64,000 nucleotides of DNA from Bacteroidaceae bacterium. GTDB taxonomy: Bacteria; Bacteroidota; Bacteroidia; Bacteroidales; Bacteroidaceae. Made by a program: the position numbers and the translations under genes. The DNA is taken from positions 1 through 64,000 of the forward strand of contig JAEEZS010000057.1 of the NCBI GenBank assembly GCA_016291905.1, read 5' to 3'. A model generated the notes under the pieces. It was given only the letters and a program-made list of their open reading frames with translations, had not been told where the DNA came from and searched no databases. Of this stretch, positions 33,047 to 41,392 are shown piece by piece (the stretch's first letter is position 1; each line of letters starts with the position of its first letter).

Positions 33047-34444
33047 ATGAAAAAGTATCTTTCCCTCATTCCCTTTGCAGCGTTGATAGCCCTGATTGCC
33101 GTCTGTGTGTCGGCTTTCGGCACGGATGCCTTGGACGGAGCCACACAGGTGTCGCTGCTCATCGCCTCGGCGGTGTGTGCGCTGGTGGGCTACCTGATGA
33201 GGCACGTGAAATGGGAGGCGCTGGAGCGCGAGATGACGAGCAAGATTGCCAGCTGCATGCCCAGCATCATCATCCTGCTGCTCATCGGCGCCATCGGCGG
33301 CACGTGGATGGTGTCGGGCATCGTGCCCACGATGATTTACTATGGCGTGCAGGTGTTGCGCCCTGAGTGGTTTCTGGTGAGCAGCAGCCTGTTCTGCGCG
33401 CTGGTGAGCGTGATGGTGGGCTCCTCGTGGACGACGGTTGCCACCATCGGCGTGGCCCTGATGGGCATCGGCCGTGCCCACGGCTTCGACGACGGCTGGG
33501 TGGCAGGCAGCATCATCACAGGTGCCTACTTTGGCGATAAGCTCTCGCCGCTGTCCGACACCACGGTGCTGGCTTCCAGCGTCTCCGGCACGCCTCTGTT
33601 CACGCACATCCGCTATATGATGAAGACCACCATCCCTACGTTCTGCATCTCGCTGGTCATCTTTGCTGTGGCGGGGCTGTTGATGAAGGTGTCGGGGAGT
33701 AGCGAGGTGGGCTTCCTGAGTCAGCTGGGCGACACGTTCATGATTTCGCCTTGGCTGCTGCTGGTGCCCGTGCTGACGGGGGTGATGATAGCCCGTCGCT
33801 GGCCGGCGATGGTGGTGCTGTTCCTTGCCTCGATGATGGCGGCCATTGTGGCGGTCGTCTGGCAGCCGGCGCTGATTGCGCAGATTGCCGGGGGTAGTTG
33901 GTACGAGGGCATCATGAAGGTCATCTATGGCTCCACGCAGATTGAGACGGGGGTGCCGGCACTGGATAAGCTGGTGCATACCAGCGGCATGGCGGGCATG
34001 ATGCCCACGATATGGCTCATCATCTGTGCGCAGATTTTCGGTGGTGTCGTCACGGCTACGGGCGTGCTTCGCGACGTGATGGAGATACTGCTGCGTGTCG
34101 TCCGTGGAACGGCCTCTCTTGTGGCCTCCACCGTGTTGACAGGTATCTTCTGCAACATCGCCATGTCCGACCAGTTCCTCAGCATCATCCTCACCAGCTC
34201 CATGTTCAAGGATGTCTATCGTGAGCGCGGCTACGAATCGCGCTTGCTGAGCCGCACCTGCGAGGACGGCGCCACGGTCACCAGCGTGCTCGTGCCGTGG
34301 AACACCTGCGGCCTCGTGCAGAGTACCGTCTTGGGCGTAGCCACGCTGGCTTATCTGCCCTACTGCTTCTTCAACCTCCTGTCGCCTGTTGCCAGCGTGG
34401 TCGTAGCAGCCTTGGGACGTATTCCAAGGGAAAAAACTAAATAG
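33047..34444 (+). CDS. nhaC: Na+/H+ antiporter, NhaC family
   Basis: A 465-residue inner-membrane protein with about 11-12 TM segments. The family motif FGDKLSPLSDTTVLA (about residues 163-177) and SDQFLSIILT near 375 are present. It exchanges Na+ for protons across the inner membrane. It starts 32 nt after tRNA-Gln without its own clear -7 box and may be read through from the tRNA promoter. It is convergent with the glycosyltransferase gene, with only 3 nt between the stops. Confidence 0.9.
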   Translation: MKKYLSLIPFAALIALIAVCVSAFGTDALDGATQVSLLIASAVCALVGYLMRHVKWEALEREMTSKIASCMPSIIILLLIGAIGGTWMVSGIVPTMIYYGVQVLRPEWFLVSSSLFCALVSVMVGSSWTTVATIGVALMGIGRAHGFDDGWVAGSIITGAYFGDKLSPLSDTTVLASSVSGTPLFTHIRYMMKTTIPTFCISLVIFAVAGLLMKVSGSSEVGFLSQLGDTFMISPWLLLVPVLTGVMIARRWPAMVVLFLASMMAAIVAVVWQPALIAQIAGGSWYEGIMKVIYGSTQIETGVPALDKLVHTSGMAGMMPTIWLIICAQIFGGVVTATGVLRDVMEILLRVVRGTASLVASTVLTGIFCNIAMSDQFLSIILTSSMFKDVYRERGYESRLLSRTCEDGATVTSVLVPWNTCGLVQSTVLGVATLAYLPYCFFNLLSPVASVVVAALGRIPREKTK

Positions 34445-34447
34445 CGA

Positions 34448-35692
34448 TTACAGCAATCCGTAGAGCGCTTGGGTCAGGTTGGTCCAGGCGTATTTCTTTT
34501 TCTCCTCGGTGGCGCCGAGGATGAAGGCAGCCTCGCGGTTGTGCTGGTAGAAGTCGTTGAGCGCATCGGCAATAGCATCGGGGGCGGGGGCGACGACATA
34601 GCCTGCGCAGCTCTCCGAGGGCTCTTCGCCCACGGGGGCATGGGGGACGATTTCAGCCAGACCGCCTACGTCCGTCACCAGCATGGGCTTGCAGAAGTGG
34701 TAGGCAATCTGGGTGACGCCGCTCTGCGTGGCTGAGCGGTAGGGCTGGCAGACGATGTCGGCTGCGCTGAAGTAGCGGTTCACCTGGTCGTTGGGGATGA
34801 AATGGTTGTGCAGCACGACGCGCTCGGAAAGCCCTAACGCCTGTATCTTGTCGCGATAGGGCTGCTCGTCGTCGTAGAATTCCCCTGCTACGATGAGCCG
34901 CACGTCCGCCTCCCTCAGCCGTGCGTCAGCCAGCGCCTCCAGCAGCAGGTCAAGTCCCTTGTAAGCCCGCACAAGGCCGAAGAACAGCACATAGCGGGCG
35001 CTCTCTTCAAGCCCGAGGGCATGACGAGCGTCAGCCTTCGGCAGCAGCTCGCCATAGTGGTCGTAAAGGGGATGGGGAGTGACGGCAATCTTTTTAGATT
35101 GAAGATTGAAGATTGAAGATTGAAGATTAATCCCTGATTCTTTGTTCTTACCTCCATCTGTCAGCCTGGTAGTCTGATAGTCTGAAGTCTTTTTTAATAC
35201 CTTCTTCACATCGTCGGCTACGGCCCCAGACAGGGTGATGAAGCCGTCCATGCGACGGACGAAATAGGGCGGGAATAGCTTGTCGAGCAGACCCCGCTCG
35301 TGGGGAATCATGTTGTGGATAAGGCCGATGCACTTGGTGTGGCTCTTGGCTTTCCGGCAACGGGCGGCAATGGTGCCAAAGCAGGGAGCCATGAATGACA
35401 TCCAGTAGGCGAAGACCACCACGTCGGGCTGCCCCCGCCGTATCTCTTTGGCCGCCTTGCACCAGCTGAAGGGGTTGATGGAGCTGAAGCGCCGGTGGAT
35501 GGTGAGCCCCTCAGGCGCAGGGTCGGTGGAGAACTGCGTCTTGCCAGGGAAGAGCAGCGAGGGGTATTGCAGGGTGAAGGTATAGAGTTCCACGCTGTGC
35601 CCTTCGGCGATGAGCTGGTAGGCAAGGCGCTCGCTAAAGGCTGCGATGCCTCCACGAAATGGCCATGCGGGTCCGACGATAATAAAGTTCAT
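34448..35692 (-). CDS. GT4-type glycosyltransferase with an in-frame heptamer insertion
   Basis: A 414-residue cytoplasmic glycosyltransferase with two Rossmann domains (GT-B). The N-terminal part shows GPAWPFRGGIAAFSERLA; the C-terminal nucleotide-sugar-binding part shows YVLFFGLVRAYKGLD near 231 and TDVGGLAEIV near 345. Probably transfers a sugar to a cell-surface glycan. Residues about 169-200, in the hinge between the two domains, are encoded by simple-sequence DNA (35093-35188) containing four to five GATTGAA heptamers. This reads TSDYQTTRLTDGG followed by NLQSSIFNLQSK and looks like an insertion absent from usual relatives. The gene is driven by the dispersed promoter repeat at 35751-35839. 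Confidence 0.85.
   Translation of the reverse strand: MNFIIVGPAWPFRGGIAAFSERLAYQLIAEGHSVELYTFTLQYPSLLFPGKTQFSTDPAPEGLTIHRRFSSINPFSWCKAAKEIRRGQPDVVVFAYWMSFMAPCFGTIAARCRKAKSHTKCIGLIHNMIPHERGLLDKLFPPYFVRRMDGFITLSGAVADDVKKVLKKTSDYQTTRLTDGGKNKESGINLQSSIFNLQSKKIAVTPHPLYDHYGELLPKADARHALGLEESARYVLFFGLVRAYKGLDLLLEALADARLREADVRLIVAGEFYDDEQPYRDKIQALGLSERVVLHNHFIPNDQVNRYFSAADIVCQPYRSATQSGVTQIAYHFCKPMLVTDVGGLAEIVPHAPVGEEPSESCAGYVVAPAPDAIADALNDFYQHNREAAFILGATEEKKKYAWTNLTQALYGLL
35093..35188 (-). repeat. Simple-repeat insertion inside the glycosyltransferase ORF
   Basis: On the plus strand 35094-35130 is GATTGAA repeated four times plus GATTAAT; beyond it lies a GATAGTCTGAAGTCT word. The first block nearly matches 42919-42955 in another gene; the second matches 38400-38415 in a third. 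The frame remains open. Confidence 0.85.
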
Positions 35693-35750
35693 TATAGAAT
35701 TAGGAATTAAACAATTAGGAATTAGGAATGATTGATTAGGAAGGATACGC

Positions 35751-35839
35751 CGACAAAGATAGTGACAAAAATGCGATTAAGCGAGAGCAAACGAAATATT
35801 TTTTCGATTTGCCGAGCGTGAGCATTTTAGACCGAAGGT
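35751..35839 (-). repeat. Dispersed promoter repeat, copy 2
   Basis: Near-identical to 28749-28840. On the minus strand it ends in TATCTTTG (35761-35754), 62 nt upstream of the glycosyltransferase ATG, so it probably provides that gene's promoter. Confidence 0.85.
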
Positions 35840-35862
35840 CAAGCCGAGCGAAAAAGCAAATT

Positions 35863-35919
35863 AATTCATGACAAATTCACGAGAAATTCACGGTAATTCG
35901 CGTTAAAGAAGAAATTTCG
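35863..35919. repeat. Dispersed intergenic repeat, inverted copy of 311-367
   Basis: Contains AATTCGCGTTAAAGAAG and CACGAGAAATTCACGG; matches the reverse complement of 311-367. Confidence 0.65.
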
Positions 35920-36087
35920 TTTAATTCGTTTAATTCGCCGTTCTTTTCCAACGTGTGATAGTTCTGTTTGTCGGCGAATTATCCGAATTTTACGAATGAT
36001 TTCATGAAAATTCGTGGTAAGTTCATGGTATTTCGTGAAGAAAAAGGGTTCTTTTCCACGTTAAATGACACACAAAATGCCTGTTTT

Positions 36088-36135
36088 GGTGTAGGAAGGT
36101 GTAGGAAAGTGTAGGAAAAATCGCCTTCCTACACC
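36088..36135. repeat. GTGTAGGA repeats forming a hairpin
   Basis: GTGTAGGA occurs at 36089, 36099 and 36109 (10-nt period). GGTGTAGGAAGG at 36088-36099 pairs perfectly with 36124-36135. Downstream CCAGCGGAATAAGCCCATT resembles CCAGCGGAATGAGGGTATT after the hairpin at 47881-47918, so the two are related elements. Confidence 0.65.
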
Positions 36136-36239
36136 CGCAATGGTTTATGCGCCAGCGGAATAAGCCCATTGGTGTAGGAATGTAGCATTTTTTCATGTTT
36201 TTGTGGAGAGAGTTCCCTTGTTTGACGGCAATTTCTGCG

Positions 36240-36485
36240 CGTAGTGCGATGTTTATAAACAGCGCCCCTGTTTATATAAACACGGCCCCTGTTTATATAA
36301 ACGCGGCCCGTGTTTATAAATAGTCGCTTGGGCTGAGGATTTATTCCCTTGGGCTGTGCTGCCAGATGCTTGGGCTGGCAAATTGGCCCATTGGGCTGTG
36401 AGAATAGTTGCTTGGAATGACAAAATAACGCACGATTCGCCCACAAATAACGCACGATTCGCCCACAAATGCCGCACGTTTCCTT
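36240..36485. repeat. 21/22-nt periodic repeat array
   Basis: Units start at 36240, 36261, 36282, 36303, 36324, 36345, 36366, 36387 and 36408 (all 21 nt). Two 22-nt units with AACGCACGATTCGCCCAC follow. The unit sequence changes in blocks: CCCCTGTTTATATAAAC (with the palindrome GTTTATATAAAC), then TTGGGCTG at 36328, 36349, 36370 and 36391, then ACGCACGATTCG. Positions 36361-36377 are the exact reverse complement of 122-138. Confidence 0.85.
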
Positions 36486-36701
36486 CCATTTGAGGTCGGA
36501 ATGCTGAAATTCTGCGCCGCTGATGTGTGTGCCAAATGCAGGGAAAAAACATCGGAATTAGCGGTTTTTGCTGCCTTTTGAGGCCTACAAAAAGCAGGAT
36601 TTTGATACATTTTGTGCCCCATCTGAGCTTCGGAACAACTTGAATGGTCGATTTCGCGTTGTCGTATGTCGTTGTATGATTGCTTTTTAGATAAGAACAA
36701 T

Positions 36702-36886
36702 CGTGGTCAGGCGTTTCAGTTTCAGTTGTTTCAGTTATTTTTTAAAGGGTACCATTCTCCCTATTCTTTTTTTATATTATAATATATTTATTATTAATTA
36801 ATTATATGGTATTATAAGGGAGAATTGAGAAAATACATACCCTAAAAAACCTAATTGAAACTGAAACAACTGAAACGCCCGGCCAC
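36702..36886. repeat. Large imperfect palindrome with AT-rich centre
   Basis: The left arm contains GTGGTCAGGCGTTTCAG, further TTTCAGTTGTTTCAG, then AAAGGGTACCATTCTCCC. The right arm is its imperfect reverse complement, ending CTGAAACGCCCGGCCAC. The centre (about 36765-36815) is almost pure A/T. It resembles a MITE or a structured non-coding element; no target-site duplication is evident. Confidence 0.7.
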
Positions 36887-36984
36887 TCAACACTCTCTCC
36901 GACAAGCCCTTACTCCTTTACGAGGCCATGAACATCTGGCGCAATATGTTGCCCCGCCACTCGTCGCGAGCAACGGGGCAACAA

Positions 36985-37047
36985 CGATGCATCGTATCGA
37001 ACAAAAGTAAGCTTATGAAAATCGATTTATTTGATGTATCGTATCGA
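36985..37047. repeat. Direct repeat CGATGYATCGTATCGA
   Basis: GATGCATCGTATCGA at about 36986-37000 and GATGTATCGTATCGA at about 37033-37047 lie just downstream of the long MG2-like gene. Confidence 0.55.
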
Positions 37048-37074
37048 AAAAAGAAAGTGAATGAGGAATAGTTC

Positions 37075-39768
37075 TTATTTATTTATAATCGGCACACCGT
37101 CCTTTGTTAATCCTTCGGCACTAATAGTAAGGGAACGGCTGTAACCATTGTTATAGAAAGAAACCGTTGCACGCCCTGTGCTGTCGGTGGCAACTTCGGG
37201 ATTCCAGTAAATGGTGCGGCGAAAGTCCTTGTCGCCAGGGACAGGGCCATTAGGGTACGTAGGGGCATAGAACTCTACAACAGGGGTATAGCCTGTAAAG
37301 GTGGTTAGTCTTTCGTTTTTTCCACGGCGGTCGCTAAATCCGGGATTGCCGTAGATGATTTCAGCTACCATAAATTTATCCCCTCTTTCAAAATACCGCA
37401 AAAAGTCTATATATGCTCCCTCACTCATATCCCTCATACATTGCTTAAAACAAGGAAGAAGGCGAGGATCTGCAATAGTGTCATACACCATAACAGAGTT
37501 AATGAATTCCATATCCTCTTCTGATGCCATCCAGCGATGATTTCTAGATAGTGGTTTACCATCCAATCCCATTAGGCACGCATAGCGTTGTATTCTAGTA
37601 TTACCAACGGTAGGGATGTGAACATAAGAAGAATCTGCAGATTCCGCGGTAGCGACATTGGTAAAATGATATTCTGGCCATTGGTATTTCTTTTCATAAA
37701 AAAAACCTATCCGATAAAGGTATCTTCCGTAGTCGTAAGTATAGTCGCCTTCGTCGAAGATTTCCTCACAGGTGGCAGCGGCATCGTAAGCATGAAAGGT
37801 GCCATAATCAACATATAGCACACTTGCCTTGATTTCCACCTCATCAAGGGCAATGGCGTCATGTGGCATAACGAAATCCCCAATATCTTCCTGCCAGACA
37901 GGTAATTTTGCGTTGCTTTCCTTATGGTCGGGAAGAAAAGTCTCAAAGGGGAAATAAGCATACAGTTCTGGTTTATAAGAACGCTCTAGTCGCATACGGG
38001 TGGTGGCTCGTTTTGTGGTCTTCCGAGACTGCTCCGTATGATAGTAAAGATTCCACACCCCATAAAAGTCTTCCAGCCCAACACTCCAATAGCCAACACT
38101 ATCAGTGGTGACGGCTGCACGCTGCTTATGCTTCCTATCTGGTGAGAATAGGAGAACATTAACCTTAGTGTTCTGCAAAGGGCGTTCGGTGATGCGGCTG
38201 AAAGCCCAACCGTCAAGGACAAGTTGTTCTTCGGTGTAATGTCTAGGGGCAAATGGCGTTACACCGGCCATCTGCTGCCAATCATAACGTGTCCATCCCT
38301 GCACCATCATTAGGAGGTCAAGCGCGTCTTTTTTAGACTTTAGACTGACAGACTGCAAACTGTCAGATAAATGTTTAGGAGAGCTATTATCTGAAGTCTG
38401 ATAGTCTGAAGTCTGTTCTCTTTCGAAATACCATCCCGGGTCTTCGATTAAGCCTTTAAGTTCGGACGAAAGAAGCATGTAGGTGCGGATGTCGTCGCGG
38501 TAAGCCGTGCCGTAGTCGGCGGCATCGCGTACAGCAAGAGAGAATATCTGATAAGGGTTCCCCTCGGTTTGGAAGGTCATCTGTATGCGATCGAATGGAC
38601 GGTACTCAGGTTTAGCGGCAGTAAAAGTCACAGGTATGGTCTTTATACCGTTGTCAACGAACACCATGCGCTGGGACAGGATTTCACCCGAATGGTTAAA
38701 GAGCGTGAATTGGCATACTCCTGTCGGAAGATGATTTGCTGGAATCACAATGTCTAAAGGCACAGGTTGTTTTAGGGCCACGTCTGTTTTAGCGATAACG
38801 CGTAAGGTGTCGAAAGCGCAGAGGTGGCCTCGTTCCGTAAGTGTATATGCCAACACCAAGTCACCGATTATCCCGACCACATCGACGTGAACAACGAGGC
38901 TATCAGCTTTATGAGTCAAATGGAGAGCGCAGCCTTTTGGTTCAGCTATAGGAAGCTTACACTCGTACTCCTTGCCTTCAATAATGGCAACGAGCTGCTC
39001 TCCCCCCCTTTGAGTCACCCACTCGAATTTCCCCATGCCGCAATGCTGGGAACTAAGAGGAATTTCTTTCCCGTCTTTTGTTCGTAGCTTATTTATATCT
39101 ACGCCCTGTCCGTTTTCATTGATAGCCTTAAACACGATGTTGCATGGAACACCGGCAATGAGGTGTCCGCCCTCAGGATAAAAAGAAACTGTCAAATCTT
39201 CCTTTTTTTCAAGCGGTTGGGGACGAAAAACTTCGTGATAAGGATATTCACCCATGACTGGATTCTCGTAATGCCCCTCCCTTTCGGGAAACTGATAGAC
39301 GGGAATGACGCGCGAAAATATGCCGGCATCGTTGAAGTTCAGCATGGCGCGGGTGTAAGCGCGAATCTGGTAGTAGCCACTGGGCAGGTTGGCGGCTCCG
39401 CGGCGGTCGATGGCTACTTTTACAGACGTATCAACGAGCTGGAAAGCACCATGACAGCGCCCTTGTTCAATCTTTAGTTTGTGCTGTTTCAATATGACAC
39501 CCGTAGGCGAAATTAATTCCACATATAGAACTTTACTGGTCGGATTGGGGCTGCCCAAGTCGTCAGTAACGTAAGCGGCATAGAAAATAGTTTCTCCTTG
39601 AAAATATGCTGTATTGTCGAGATGGAGATAAACACGCTCCTGCGGGCAGAGCTGGTTGAAGTAGTTGATATGTACAGCGTAGGTCGCTAACTTGTTGGCA
39701 TCATCCACTGTCTGCGCCGAAAGACTAGCGCAGAAGAACAGAAGGATGAAGCTGGCAAGTCGTTTCAT
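37075..39768 (-). CDS. MG2-like (alpha-2-macroglobulin-type) secreted protein, long paralogue
   Basis: An 897-residue exported protein with a signal peptide (MKRLASFILLFFCASLSAQ). The MG2-type domain near residues 40-150 reads ERVYLHLDNTAYFQGETIFYAAYV and GYYQIRAYTRAML. Further beta-sandwich domains follow to about 480. A carboxypeptidase-regulatory-like module (about 500-600: LVLDGWAFSRITERPLQNTKV) leads to a C-terminal region ending SLTISAEGLTKDGVPIINK. Family members in Bacteroidetes are large envelope proteins, often beside TonB receptors; role unknown. Residues about 453-480 are encoded by simple repeats (38328-38413) sharing a TSDYQTS word with the glycosyltransferase insertion. It lies 43 nt after the shorter paralogue and is probably cotranscribed with it. 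Confidence 0.75.
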   Translation of the reverse strand: MKRLASFILLFFCASLSAQTVDDANKLATYAVHINYFNQLCPQERVYLHLDNTAYFQGETIFYAAYVTDDLGSPNPTSKVLYVELISPTGVILKQHKLKIEQGRCHGAFQLVDTSVKVAIDRRGAANLPSGYYQIRAYTRAMLNFNDAGIFSRVIPVYQFPEREGHYENPVMGEYPYHEVFRPQPLEKKEDLTVSFYPEGGHLIAGVPCNIVFKAINENGQGVDINKLRTKDGKEIPLSSQHCGMGKFEWVTQRGGEQLVAIIEGKEYECKLPIAEPKGCALHLTHKADSLVVHVDVVGIIGDLVLAYTLTERGHLCAFDTLRVIAKTDVALKQPVPLDIVIPANHLPTGVCQFTLFNHSGEILSQRMVFVDNGIKTIPVTFTAAKPEYRPFDRIQMTFQTEGNPYQIFSLAVRDAADYGTAYRDDIRTYMLLSSELKGLIEDPGWYFEREQTSDYQTSDNSSPKHLSDSLQSVSLKSKKDALDLLMMVQGWTRYDWQQMAGVTPFAPRHYTEEQLVLDGWAFSRITERPLQNTKVNVLLFSPDRKHKQRAAVTTDSVGYWSVGLEDFYGVWNLYYHTEQSRKTTKRATTRMRLERSYKPELYAYFPFETFLPDHKESNAKLPVWQEDIGDFVMPHDAIALDEVEIKASVLYVDYGTFHAYDAAATCEEIFDEGDYTYDYGRYLYRIGFFYEKKYQWPEYHFTNVATAESADSSYVHIPTVGNTRIQRYACLMGLDGKPLSRNHRWMASEEDMEFINSVMVYDTIADPRLLPCFKQCMRDMSEGAYIDFLRYFERGDKFMVAEIIYGNPGFSDRRGKNERLTTFTGYTPVVEFYAPTYPNGPVPGDKDFRRTIYWNPEVATDSTGRATVSFYNNGYSRSLTISAEGLTKDGVPIINK
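38328..38413 (-). repeat. Simple-repeat insertion inside the long MG2-like ORF
   Basis: TTTAGAC, TTTAGAC, TGACAGAC and TGCAAAC words, followed by CTGAAGTCTGATAGTCTGAAG. The latter nearly matches 35165-35190 in the glycosyltransferase. The encoded stretch (TSDYQTSDNSSPKHLSDSLQ and on) interrupts otherwise conserved-looking sequence. Confidence 0.7.
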
Positions 39769-39779
39769 GAACTATCCTA

Positions 39780-41233
39780 TTATTTATTAATAATTGGTAC
39801 GCCGTCCTTTGTCATTCCTTCGGCGCTGATGGTGAGGGAACAAGTTGGTCGCCGATATGGAACATTAGGGTAGTGTAACCTGCACTACATATGGTACTCT
39901 CTGAATCCCAATAGATGGAGCGGCGGTTATTCTTGTCGTCTGCTGCAGGGTCATCGGAGTGGGCAGAGACATAAGGCTCCATGGGGGTGCTGTATCCGGC
40001 AAAACGGACGGTTCTGTGCTTTGAATCGTTTTTCCCTATCTCTTCTGCATGACGCATTATCACCGAGACCGTTACAAAGGGATGCGTGGTAGGTTCATAG
40101 TCGAAAAGAAGTATAGACTTGACATACTTGATGTCAATCTCCCGCGTGTACTTGTACGTGATAGCCTTGTCATAGATTTTGGCAGGAAAGTCTTTAGGGA
40201 CATTGATGTTCCAGCGCGCGAGATGCCCGTTCACATAGGTTCGCGTCATAGCCGCTGGGGTTGAACTCCTGAATCTTCGGGCATCCGCCTGATCTAAACG
40301 TTGGGTGTTAATAACACCATAATCTTCTTCAGAATAAAACCGTGTGGTGGTGGGCGGCTGATTGGGAGAATACGACGCTTCGCTATATTCTACGTTGGTT
40401 TTAAGCGCTTTGTCGGACAAAAAGCCAGCAACGTTGACCGGTTTCAATCCAAGGTTTAGGCGAGCATTCTCTTCATCTAGCATATCAAAGCATTGAATGG
40501 CTCCGCCGCCAAAAGATCCGCCCTTGTGATATGCGCGATACTCAGCCAACTGTGAAGACAGGTCGTGGCAGGGAGATTGACGCACGACAATGTGCCTGCC
40601 ATATTTCCTCTTCCAGTCTAACGAAAGGAAAACCTGACGGGTGCCAAAGAAGTCCTCCATAGGAAGGTGCCAATATCCCCGTTGGTCAGTTTTCACCTTG
40701 ACTTCCCTTCGCTCAGAACCCGCTTCTGCATCAATGACGGCCATCACAGTCACGCCCTCTAACGGATGGCCTCTCCTATCGACCACCCATCCGTCGAGTA
40801 CCAGTCCGCCCATTTCATTCCCCTTAAGCATTTGCGAAGTATAGGCACGGAGTTGATAGGAACCTTTGGGATAAAGTATGTTAACGTCCCGCCGGGTTAA
40901 GGAGACTCTTTTGGCGAGCAGGAAGGAACCGTGAGATTGGCTGTCTGTGATTTGCAGTTTCTGCTGCTCGAGAAGAATCCCGTCTGATGAGAGCAGGTCA
41001 ATATAAAGCACGCGGCTCGTACGTAAGCTGTCTGTAGAAATGACATGGGCAGAATACCAAATGACCTCTCCCCCAGAGTAAGTAATGCTGTCAATTTGGA
41101 CAGATACCTTATCGCGTGAAAGAGCCTCTTCCTGTTCTGCTGTTCTCAAATGAGCAATAGAAGCGTAATTGTCCACCGCCCCGCATAGCAATAGAGATAA
41201 TAATATCAATATAAAGAATTGTATTCTAATCAT
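39780..41233 (-). pseudogene. MG2-like protein, short paralogue with frameshifted C-terminus
   Basis: The continuous frame runs 41233 to 39812 (473 residues). It starts with a signal peptide and an MG2-like part (VSVQIDSITYSGGEVIWYSA, GSYQLRAYTSQML), then jumps directly to the module GGLVLDGWVVDRRGHPLEG. Relative to its neighbour about 370 central residues are missing. The frame ends abnormally in GDQLVPSPSAPKE. Shifting frame near 39843 restores SLTISAEGMTKDGVPIINK with a stop at 39780, almost identical to the end of the long paralogue. So the gene carries a 1-nt frameshift plus a large internal deletion. It may be a decaying copy, a sequencing error, or still produce the 473-residue form. 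Confidence 0.75.
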
Positions 41234-41293
41234 TTGTTATATGATATTTCGTGGTTTCACTTTTTGTTTAGCATGTTCTCCATTTTTTATTTG

Positions 41294-41301
41294 CAAAGGT
41301 A
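41294..41301 (-). promoter_or_regulatory. -7 box of the MG2-like pair
   Basis: TACCTTTG on the minus strand, 60 nt upstream of the short paralogue's ATG. It probably drives both MG2-like genes. Confidence 0.65.
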
Positions 41302-41392
41302 ACTCCAAAACTAATCAAGTTAGCGTTTCAAATTCGTTTCAAAACGAAAAAAGAAGGGAGGAAAAATACTACTATCGGCTTATTCTCAGTTA

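Larger units (their letters stand above)
35693..37074. other. 1.4-kb gene-free repeat region
   Basis: No convincing gene is present. Short minus-strand ORFs at 36129-36700 follow the 21-nt period of the array and have no protein-like features. From left to right the region holds a TTAGGAATTA spacer word (35698-35742), the dispersed promoter repeat (35751-35839), the repeat shared with 311-367 (35863-35919), AATTCGTGG-type AT-rich sequence, a hairpin (36088-36135), the 21/22-nt array (36240-36485), a palindromic AT-rich element (36702-36886) and a direct repeat of TCGTATCGA (36985-37047). I see nothing recognisable in 35922-36080 and 36490-36700. Confidence 0.7.

Noticed and set aside
36240..36485. 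CRISPR array
   Set aside because: There is no constant repeat with unique spacers; the period is 21-22 nt in total, units drift, and no cas gene is in the window.
36129..36700. Overlapping short minus-strand ORFs with heptapeptide-like repeats (QPK.., INRGRVY)
   Set aside because: The peptide period follows from the 21-nt DNA period; no ribosome-binding site, signal or protein-like composition; the 22-nt units break the frame.
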